Below, piece by piece: positions 22,918 through 28,278 of a stretch of 28,278 nt of DNA. Every line of letters starts with the position of its first letter. Position 1 is the stretch's first letter. The stretch lies in NCBI GenBank assembly GCA_038883475.1, contig JAVZMA010000018.1, positions 1-28,278 of the forward strand, read 5' to 3'. This DNA comes from JAVZLH01 sp038883475. Lineage in GTDB: Archaea; Thermoproteota; Bathyarchaeia; Bathyarchaeales; Bathycorpusculaceae. Made by a program: the position numbers and the translations under genes. The notes under the pieces are model-generated. The model did not search any database. It was not told the origin of the DNA and saw only the letters and a program-made list of their open reading frames with translations.

Positions 22918-23175
22918 TTAATTGCCTGCGCACTCAGCCGCTTTCATTCTTTCTTTATTGTACAAGAATGGGCAATACTTCCTACATAGTGGAGGCCCTA
23001 TTCCCTTAACGTAGTTTGGTCTGTGCCAGTCTGCCTTGTATCTTGCTACTACAATTTCATTTAGGCAGCAACTTCCATCGAAGTGTTGGCATTTCAAGCA
23101 GCTTTCGCAAATCCTACACTCTAAATTCTTGTTTACGAGGTATTCCCTGCACCAGTCACAAAACTCTGCAATCAA
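22918..23175 (-). CDS. Cysteine-rich small protein, function unknown
   Basis: 85 residues with 11 Cys, in pairs: C6-x2-C9, C20-x2-C23-x2-C26-x2-C29, C36-C37 and C64-x3-C68. The C-x2-C run could bind zinc or an FeS cluster. It overlaps the upstream gene by ATGA (23172-23175), so it is translated with it. No family is recognised. It is the last gene of a short leftward operon with two regulator-like genes. Confidence 0.55.
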   Translation of the reverse strand: MIAEFCDWCREYLVNKNLECRICESCLKCQHFDGSCCLNEIVVARYKADWHRPNYVKGIGPPLCRKYCPFLYNKERMKAAECAGN

Positions 23176-23345
23176 CCTACACCGACCTTCCTCTTGCTGG
23201 TTTTTGTATCGGTAAAGTTATAGGCTGCTATTAATATGCTTATCACTTCGTCATACGTTTGCATTTTGCCTGATTCGGCTGTTAGTTTTCCGAGGATTTC
23301 TGTTAGTTTTTTGTGGGTTTCGTCTGATACTCTGATCGTTTTCAT
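23172..23345 (-). CDS. Antitoxin / RHH-like small protein (57 residues)
   Basis: 57 residues from ATG 23345, directly two bases after the TAA of the preceding gene (23350-23348). A longer frame reaching to 23468 exists but overlaps the coding region of the upstream gene. The product begins MKTIRVSDETHKKLTEILGK and continues SGKMQTYDEVISILIAAY, the pattern of VapB-like archaeal antitoxins (short strand then two helices). No VapC toxin gene is seen next to it, so it may act as a DNA-binding regulator instead. Confidence 0.6.
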   Translation of the reverse strand: MKTIRVSDETHKKLTEILGKLTAESGKMQTYDEVISILIAAYNFTDTKTSKRKVGVG

Positions 23346-23347
23346 GT

Positions 23348-23767
23348 TTATTCTTCCTTGATCCTTTTGCTTATGGGCCAGTCTTTTCTGGAGAGTATTT
23401 CCCTCACTTTTGGTATTGTTAGGGCGAATTGTACGTGGCGGCAGTTGTCCGTTCCGCAGTATTCGCATATTATGCAGTCCGGCTTGAAGTATACGTCTAC
23501 TATGCGGCCTCTTGAGTAGCCGTTTGCCAATGCTCTGTCGAGGATGCGGACCCCGTTTTCGCTTATGTTAAAGTGTTCGAGGAGAGGCAACTGGGGCGGT
23601 GTTAGGCTTTCCTTGTATTGGTTTAGGAGTTGGCGTATGGCTTCTTTGGCTATTTCACCCCTGCTTCTGAAGCCTTTTACGCCTATAAGCCTGTCCATTT
23701 CCTCGACAAGCTCTTTGGGAAGTTTTATTGTTATGTGGTCTGAGCCCGGTTTTGGCTTTGGCTCCAT
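23348..23767 (-). CDS. RHH regulator with C-terminal Cys/His zinc-like module
   Basis: 139 residues from ATG 23767, which has GGTGCG upstream; GTG 23776 also opens the frame. The N-terminal RHH motif is DHITIKLPKELVEEMDRLIG followed by SRGEIAKEAIRQLLNQY. The C-terminal part has C98-x2-C101-x2-C104 ... C109-x-H111 (from ATG), within CIICEYCGTDNCRHVQFAL, then a helix. It probably binds DNA as a dimer, with the Cys/His module binding metal. The gene is divergent from a second RHH gene with two inverted repeats in between, consistent with a regulatory switch. Confidence 0.8.
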   Translation of the reverse strand: MEPKPKPGSDHITIKLPKELVEEMDRLIGVKGFRSRGEIAKEAIRQLLNQYKESLTPPQLPLLEHFNISENGVRILDRALANGYSRGRIVDVYFKPDCIICEYCGTDNCRHVQFALTIPKVREILSRKDWPISKRIKEE

Positions 23768-23783
23768 TTTACGCACCAGTTAG

Positions 23784-23880
23784 CCATATATGGTTAATTT
23801 GGATGTATAAAATTTTCTGTCGAAAACTGATAGCCATGAAAGTGTAACTTATTACTAATTAGTTACATCAAATTTAAATA
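23784..23880. promoter_or_regulatory. Second divergent control region with two inverted repeats and TATA box
   Basis: CCATATATGG (23784-23793) is a perfect 10-base palindrome, extended to an imperfect TTAgCCATATATGGtTAA. TGTAACT (23843-23849) and AGTTACA (23861-23867) are inverted arms around 11 bases. TTTAAATA (23873-23880) looks like a TATA box for the rightward operon. The repeats lie between two RHH genes read in opposite directions, so they are likely binding sites of one or both proteins. Confidence 0.5.
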
Positions 23881-23923
23881 CAAAATCATGTCGAAAATAG
23901 AAATCTGCAGGTGGAAAAGGCCT

Positions 23924-24094
23924 ATGGGCAGCAAATATGTCACAATAAAGCTGCCGAAAACGCTTGTCGATGAAATAGATAATTTCGTCGGCAAATACGG
24001 CTTTGTAAGCCGCTCAGAAGTCGTGAAAGAAGCTGTGCGGAGGCTCTTCCAACAATACAACCTATCGAGGGAGGAACAAGCCAGTGGAAGTTGA
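23924..24094 (+). CDS. Short ribbon-helix-helix regulator (56 residues)
   Basis: Start chosen at ATG 23924 because AGGTGG (23909-23914) lies nine bases upstream, while ATG 23888 follows the TATA-like box by only a few bases and would lack a leader. The product has the RHH strand and helices: MGSKYVTIKLPKTLVDEIDN, then VSRSEVVKEAVRRLFQQYN. It is close in pattern to the longer RHH gene that is divergent from it. It is the first gene of the rightward replication-integration operon and overlaps the next gene by 11 bases (GTG 24084). Confidence 0.75.
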   Translation: MGSKYVTIKLPKTLVDEIDNFVGKYGFVSRSEVVKEAVRRLFQQYNLSREEQASGS

Positions 24095-24725
24095 GGAGCT
24101 TGTAATTCCAAAGGAGCAGGCTGAAGCCGAGCTTAAAGCCCTAAAAGAGGCTTTTCGCCGCCACGCCCAACTGCGCAAAGAGGAGATCCGCCGCGAGCTG
24201 ATGGCTGTTTATGGGCATCTGCGCCACCATGGCAAAATCATCGACATCTACGAAAGCTTCAAGAAAACTGGGCTAAACAACGAAGGTGATCCAAGGCTTG
24301 CTATCTGCCGAGCAGACGCAAAACAGTGCCACTGCCTAAAGATTGAAGATGGAAGTGCCATATTCAGCATGGAGAGGCTTGACCATTGGCAGCGGGAGCC
24401 CAGAAAAACCTATGCCGAAGTTAAGTTGCCCGCCGGAACGTTTCAGTGGCAGCCGTTAGACCCAACACGCCCATTAAGCGCATATAACATTAGGAACCAG
24501 CTGGTTCATTGTCCAGCGCCCATAATTCCGGCTAAAATCCTTGTTGAAGAGGTTAGGTATAAGCTCAGAAACTATCATTTGCTCTGGGAAGTTGAAGAGT
24601 GGAAGCCTGTCCCGCCGAAAGATCCAGTTCTGCTTAAGCGTTTGACAGCCAACCTTTTCGGAGTTTTAGCCACTTGGGAGCTTACGCCTCTTGAAAGGGC
24701 TATCGTTCGGGGGCGCATCCAGTGA
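24084..24725 (+). CDS. Protein of unknown function in replication operon
   Basis: 213 residues. N-terminal long helix (QAEAELKALKEAFRRHAQLR, EIRRELMAVYGHL), then a Cys-rich stretch (ADAKQCHCLK), then strands, a Trp-rich segment with WQREPRKTYAEVKLP and FQWQPLDPTRPL. A final helical part has LLKRLTANLFGVLATWELTP. The GTG at 24084 overlaps the previous gene by 11 bases and the end overlaps the next start by GTGA. No family is recognised; its place between a regulator and the replication ATPase suggests a DNA replication or early role. Confidence 0.6.
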   Translation: MEVEELVIPKEQAEAELKALKEAFRRHAQLRKEEIRRELMAVYGHLRHHGKIIDIYESFKKTGLNNEGDPRLAICRADAKQCHCLKIEDGSAIFSMERLDHWQREPRKTYAEVKLPAGTFQWQPLDPTRPLSAYNIRNQLVHCPAPIIPAKILVEEVRYKLRNYHLLWEVEEWKPVPPKDPVLLKRLTANLFGVLATWELTPLERAIVRGRIQ

Positions 24726-25000
24726 GGGAGGTAATCCGCAACTTTGAAGAGTTCAAGGAGAGGATTAACAGGGCTAAGCCGATGCACCATTCAGGCACGA
24801 TTATTGCCAAGGGAAACTTTATCCATAGGCTTGTTTTCCGCATCTACGCCATAGACAAGGACAATGGACATGTCATCATCTATGAAACGCAGAAAGCCAG
24901 CCCATTCGCGGATGCCGAACAGCTTCAAGACGAATACCGCAGGCTTGTGGAAAAATATGCCAAACCTTTAGGCTCTACTGAAGGAGCGTGGATACAATGA
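24722..25000 (+). CDS. Small protein of unknown function in replication operon
   Basis: 92 residues, mixed alpha/beta: IRNFEEFKERINRAKP, then FIHRLVFRIYAIDKDNGHVI and a helix DAEQLQDEYRRLVEKYAKP. The GTG start at 24722 overlaps the previous stop (GTGA), and its stop TGA overlaps the next ATG (ATGA at 24997), typical of tight translational coupling. No family recognised. Confidence 0.6.
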   Translation: MREVIRNFEEFKERINRAKPMHHSGTIIAKGNFIHRLVFRIYAIDKDNGHVIIYETQKASPFADAEQLQDEYRRLVEKYAKPLGSTEGAWIQ

Positions 25001-25311
25001 TAGAGAAGCAAGAAAACGAAGACTTAGCTTTGGTCGCGTTACTAGAGTTTTTAGATGCCGTTGAAGCCGGTGTTTCCGCGGCAAAACAGCGAATTAAAGA
25101 GGCTAAAATAGGCTGGAACCCAGACCAAATAAAATGGGAGAACGCCGAAGGCTCCAGCGGACAATATCAAAAAAGCGAAGACTTAAACAATCCGGAGTTT
25201 AAAGCCATGCTTAAAGACCTTCAAGCCCACGGGGGAAAGCTGACCCGAAACGGATACTTTTATTGGGTCTTCAAAAACGGCTCAACTGTTGGAAGGAAAA
25301 AGCGAAGTTGA
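24997..25311 (+). CDS. Small acidic-to-basic protein of unknown function in replication operon
   Basis: 104 residues. ATG 24997 is chosen over GTG 24988, because AGGAG (24982-24986) is ten bases from ATG but only one base from GTG. The N-terminus is acidic and helical (LALVALLEFLDAVEAGVSAA), and the C-terminus ends with a compact domain HGGKLTRNGYFYWVFKNGST and the basic GRKKRS, which may bind nucleic acid. Its end overlaps the following gene by a few bases if TTG 25308 is the start there. Confidence 0.6.
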   Translation: MIEKQENEDLALVALLEFLDAVEAGVSAAKQRIKEAKIGWNPDQIKWENAEGSSGQYQKSEDLNNPEFKAMLKDLQAHGGKLTRNGYFYWVFKNGSTVGRKKRS

Positions 25312-26846
25312 CCCAAACCATAGTCACGCCAGGCCTCGCCCTACAAGACATAGTTTTTGAACAAACAGATACAGGCGCCTACATAGTCTACAATAGGCAT
25401 GAACAAAAATTCCTGGTGGCAGACAATCCATGGAACACCTTTACGCACGACGAAACCCGGTATATCCCCTTAAAGCGTGTTCCATGGCCAACAGCCCACA
25501 TCCCAAAAGACTACACAAGCGAAGAAGCCCTCTTCAACCAAGTCAAAAAATTCTTCATTGAACACTTGGACGTGGCAAACGAACTAATGTACGACGTTTA
25601 CGCCGCCTTTGTTCTAGCTTCTTGGCTTCCTGAAAACTTCACGGTAGTTCCATACCTCTTTTTCATAGGGCCTTTAGCAAGCGGAAAAACCAGAGCCCTA
25701 GAATGCTTCCACAGGCTTTGCTACCGCAGCATAATGGCCACAAGCATGAGCGCCGCCTCTCTTTTTCGCGCCTTGGAAGCTTGGCACCCAACCATCCTAC
25801 TGGATGAAACAGAAATCTACAACCGCAAAGAGATGGTTGAGGTTTTGGCTATACTTAATAGTGGCTATCGCCGTGGGCAGTATGCCATCCGCATAGAAAA
25901 AGTCCAGAATAATGTTCCTCAAATTGCGGTTTTCGACACCTTCGGCTTCAAGGTCTTGGCTGGAACTCAAGAACTAGCGGAAACCCTCCAAAGCAGATGT
26001 ATAATAACCAAAATGAGCAAAGCTGTCCGCCCGGTTAGGCTTTTCATAAACGAGGAAGAAGCTCAAGAGCTCCGAAACCAACTACTAATGTACCGCTTCA
26101 AAAACCTAAACCCAAACACTCCGCAAACAAACTGCCAAGAAAACGCCGACTGCCATGGAAACGCCCGCGTCCTCGAACTTTTCATAAGCCTATTCCAGGT
26201 GGCGCCTTCCCAAACCATAAAAAATAGCCTTAAACAAGCAATGAAACAAATAGCCCAAACAAGGCTAAACGAGGAGCAGACAAGCATAGAAGCCAGAGTT
26301 TTAGACGCCATCCTAAAATGCGAAGACAAAGTGGAAAACGGAAAACTAGCCATCCAAACGGTAACGGAAGCCTATAATGAAGGCTTACCAGAAAAAGAGC
26401 AAGTAACAACCCGGCTGATAGGCAGAATAATTGCACGTTTAGGCTTTGAAAAATGCAGGACAGGCCAAAAAGGATTAGCAGGCTTTTACTGGGATTTAAA
26501 AACCATAGAGCGCCTAAAAATGCGCTATTACCCTAGCCTAGCGGTTCCCAAATTATCTTCAGAAACTCCAGAAACTTCAGCAAACCATGCCAAAAACATC
26601 CATGAAACTGAAGAAACTGAAGTTTCTGAAGAAAAACCAAAAATGCCCTCGCCATTAAACGAGCCATGGCTTCCACTAGACCAAATAAAGGCTGTTTACT
26701 GGAGCGACGGCTTCTTCGACTGGCATCCATGCGCAGTATGCGGATACACAAAACTAACCGCATGGAAAGCCGAACCTTTCAGGGGCGAAAAAGCCTGGAT
26801 ATGCGAAGACTGCAAAGAAGCATGGGAAAAACAACACCAAATCTAA
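25308..26846 (+). CDS. AAA+ / SF3-like ATPase, candidate replicative helicase, with C-terminal zinc motif
   Basis: About 512 residues from TTG 25308 (TTGA overlap with the previous stop; GGAAGG upstream); TTG 25263 would add 15 residues. From the longer start, Walker A GPLASGKT is at 136-143, Walker B PTILLDETE at 176-184 and a sensor/Arg-finger-like LAETLQSRCI near 238-247. Similar ATPases in archaeal viruses and plasmids (DUF3631-like/primase-helicase class) act in DNA replication. The C-terminal tail has CAVC ... CEDC, a zinc site. No separate primase or polymerase is in the window, so it may be the main replication protein, using host enzymes. Confidence 0.72.
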   Translation: MTQTIVTPGLALQDIVFEQTDTGAYIVYNRHEQKFLVADNPWNTFTHDETRYIPLKRVPWPTAHIPKDYTSEEALFNQVKKFFIEHLDVANELMYDVYAAFVLASWLPENFTVVPYLFFIGPLASGKTRALECFHRLCYRSIMATSMSAASLFRALEAWHPTILLDETEIYNRKEMVEVLAILNSGYRRGQYAIRIEKVQNNVPQIAVFDTFGFKVLAGTQELAETLQSRCIITKMSKAVRPVRLFINEEEAQELRNQLLMYRFKNLNPNTPQTNCQENADCHGNARVLELFISLFQVAPSQTIKNSLKQAMKQIAQTRLNEEQTSIEARVLDAILKCEDKVENGKLAIQTVTEAYNEGLPEKEQVTTRLIGRIIARLGFEKCRTGQKGLAGFYWDLKTIERLKMRYYPSLAVPKLSSETPETSANHAKNIHETEETEVSEEKPKMPSPLNEPWLPLDQIKAVYWSDGFFDWHPCAVCGYTKLTAWKAEPFRGEKAWICEDCKEAWEKQHQI

Positions 26847-26870
26847 GCCTCAACACGGAGAACTCAATAA

Positions 26871-28115
26871 TTGGAAGATGCACAGGCAAAAGGGCTCCGC
26901 TGCCCGGAATGCGGCTCATCACGCCTTTACAAAGACGGGCTACGTTATTTGGCAAATGGTCAAACAGTTCAACGTTGGCTATGCAGGAACTGCGGATACC
27001 GCTTCAGCGAGAAAAATTCAAACAATTCAGATACATTTCAACGTGATCAGAAAGTTCATACGTTGGTTTTAAATTCGCCAGAAGCCTTAACTTCTACATG
27101 CCAAGGGAGCCGTGAAGCCCTAAGCCGAGCGCCCACCGCCCACTCCGGGCTGGTGCAAACCTTGGCCGAAGTGGAAAAAGCCCTAGGCGAAAAGCAGGCT
27201 GCGGGGGCCACAGAAAAATCAGTTGAAAACCAAACAAGACAAAAACTTGTAGAATTTGCATGGTGGATGAAAAAGCAAGGATACGCAGAACCTACCATTA
27301 AAATGAACGTAACGGCCTTAAGAATATTACACGAAAGAGGCGCCAACCTATCTGATCCTGAAAGTGTTAAAGGCGTTATCGCCAGGCAAACATGGAGTCA
27401 AAACAGAAGAAAAAATGTCATAAACGCATACGACTTATTCGCGAAATACAGCGGACTAAAATGGGACAAACCTAAATGCCAACCTGAGCGAAAAATCCCA
27501 TTCATACCTACGGAGCAAGAATTAGACGCGCTAATAGCTGGAAGCGGGAAAAAGCTTTCAACGCTTTTACAATTGCTCAAAGAAACCGGAATGCGTGTTG
27601 GAGAAGCTAGAAGGCTAAAGTGGGTAGACATAGATTTCCAAAGACGCCTAATTATACTTAACCATCCTGAAAAAAGGGGAAACCCAAGAGTCTTCAACGT
27701 TAGCCAAACCCTTATCAACATGCTTGAAGCTTTGCCAAGAAAAAGCGAAAGAATCTTCGGCGACTCTCCAAACGCGCTTAAAGCATCCTTTTTCCAGAAA
27801 AGGAGAACTATCGCAGCAAAGCTTCAAAACCCAAGGCTACTACGCATATCCTTCCACACATTCCGCCATTGGAAAGCCACAATGGAGTACCATAAAACCA
27901 AAGACATACTCCACGTGAAGAAACTGCTTGGACATAAAAAGATCGAAAACACAGAGATCTACATAGACATAGAACAAGCCCTATTCCAAACACAAAACGA
28001 CGAATTCCACGTGAAAGTAGCCTCAACACCAGATGAAATCAAGGCGCTACTAGAGGTTGGATTTGAATATGTTTGCGAAAAGGACGGACTGTTGTTCTTT
28101 AGAAAACGTAAATAA
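26871..28115 (+). CDS. int: Tyrosine integrase with N-terminal zinc ribbon
   Basis: 414 residues from TTG 26871, with GGAG ten bases upstream. The N-terminus has a zinc ribbon (C11-x2-C14 ... C38-x2-C41) within RCPECGSSRLYKDG and WLCRNCGYRF, as in transposase-type ribbons. A low-complexity linker follows, then the SAM-like core-binding domain (KLVEFAWWMKKQGYAE, QNRRKNVINAYDLF). The catalytic domain has R242 in GMRVGEARRLKW, H329-x2-R332 in HTFRHW, H355 in LLGHK and nucleophile Y364 in TEIYID. All catalytic residues are present, so it should integrate and excise the element. It is the last gene of the rightward operon, beside the candidate att site. Confidence 0.92.
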   Translation: MEDAQAKGLRCPECGSSRLYKDGLRYLANGQTVQRWLCRNCGYRFSEKNSNNSDTFQRDQKVHTLVLNSPEALTSTCQGSREALSRAPTAHSGLVQTLAEVEKALGEKQAAGATEKSVENQTRQKLVEFAWWMKKQGYAEPTIKMNVTALRILHERGANLSDPESVKGVIARQTWSQNRRKNVINAYDLFAKYSGLKWDKPKCQPERKIPFIPTEQELDALIAGSGKKLSTLLQLLKETGMRVGEARRLKWVDIDFQRRLIILNHPEKRGNPRVFNVSQTLINMLEALPRKSERIFGDSPNALKASFFQKRRTIAAKLQNPRLLRISFHTFRHWKATMEYHKTKDILHVKKLLGHKKIENTEIYIDIEQALFQTQNDEFHVKVASTPDEIKALLEVGFEYVCEKDGLLFFRKRK

Positions 28116-28151
28116 GCAAGCTCTAAAATCATACCTAATCCGGAAAAATCT

Positions 28152-28165
28152 GCCGGGGTAGCCTA
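28152..28165 (+). other. Candidate attachment site: match to archaeal tRNA 5' end
   Basis: GCCGGGGTAGCCTA (28152-28165) is what the first 14 bases of an archaeal tRNA gene look like (7-base acceptor arm, TA, start of D-stem). The rest of a tRNA does not follow. It lies 37 bases after the integrase stop, where an att core is expected. The match is short and could be chance; a 5' tRNA end is also a less usual att location than the 3' end. Confidence 0.25.
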
Positions 28166-28213
28166 TTTGCGCTTTTAATGGAGAAATCCCCCGCAAATCC
28201 CTCTTTTTCTATT
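28165..28213 (+). terminator. Candidate terminator after the integrase
   Basis: ATTTGCG (28165-28171) pairs with CGCAAAT (28192-28198) over a 20-base loop, followed by ctcTTTTTctaTTTT. Archaeal termination mainly needs the T-rich run; the stem may help. It suits the end of the rightward operon. Confidence 0.45.
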
Positions 28214-28278
28214 TTCATAAGAATATTGCACTTATTTTCGTTTATTGTAACACGGATGAATCGCCAAGGAGGATTGGG

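Noticed and set aside
1..28278. CRISPR array, rRNA or complete tRNA
   Set aside because: No regularly spaced repeats, no rRNA-like conserved stretches and no full cloverleaf were seen by eye; only a 14-base tRNA-like 5' end at 28152.

Overview
The window looks like most of the genome of a tailed (Caudoviricetes-type) archaeal virus or provirus, cut inside a gene at its left edge and ending just past an integrase at its right edge. The archaeal assignment is an inference. It rests on several ribbon-helix-helix regulators, TATA-like A/T boxes with few bacterial -35/-10 signals, an ABC-ATPase/acetyltransferase fusion of the COG2401 type, a tyrosine integrase with an N-terminal zinc ribbon, and many GTG/TTG starts with Shine-Dalgarno sites. 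An uncultured Thermoproteota/Bathyarchaeia-like host is plausible but cannot be proved from this sequence.

Region 1 (1-14204, minus strand) is a late operon read from right to left. It holds two small unknown genes, a retropepsin-like aspartic protease, a small terminase-like helical protein, large terminase, portal, a small conserved protein, a low-molecular-weight phosphatase, prohead protease plus scaffold, a capsid decoration protein, the HK97-fold major capsid protein, a small membrane protein, neck proteins, tail tube, a tail assembly chaperone, tape measure, a fibre-like protein, a small tail protein and the ABC-ATPase/GNAT protein. Genes are packed with ATGA/GTGA overlaps. The tail chaperone has an in-frame T TTT TTA slippery site, and the -1 frame stays open until it overlaps the tape-measure start, as in lambda gpG/gpGT.

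Region 2 (14205-14330) is a divergent control region with a palindromic TATA box and repeats, next to a 54-residue ribbon-helix-helix gene.

Region 3 (about 14500-22830) is an AT-richer accessory island: a GIY-YIG nuclease, a truncated recombinase-like domain, a zinc-ribbon protein, what looks like debris of a Swt1-type HEPN gene, and then a complete Alw26I/Eco31I/Esp3I-like restriction-modification system. That system comprises an HNH endonuclease, an m6A methyltransferase, a circularly permuted m5C methyltransferase and a divergently transcribed winged-helix regulator. An added helix-hairpin-helix FeS glycosylase carries the active-site Tyr/Asp pair of thymine-DNA glycosylase Mig.Mth, and probably repairs the T:G mismatches left by 5-methylcytosine deamination.

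Region 4 (22918-28278) is the early/replication and integration module. A short leftward operon (Cys-rich protein, antitoxin-like protein, RHH-plus-zinc regulator) is divergent from a rightward operon (RHH regulator, three unknown small proteins, an AAA+ replication-type ATPase and the integrase). A 14-base match to a typical archaeal tRNA 5' end follows the integrase and is a weak attachment-site candidate.

The strongest discoveries are the self-contained restriction-modification-repair cassette inside a virus genome, its permuted methyltransferase, and the programmed frameshift in the tail chaperone.
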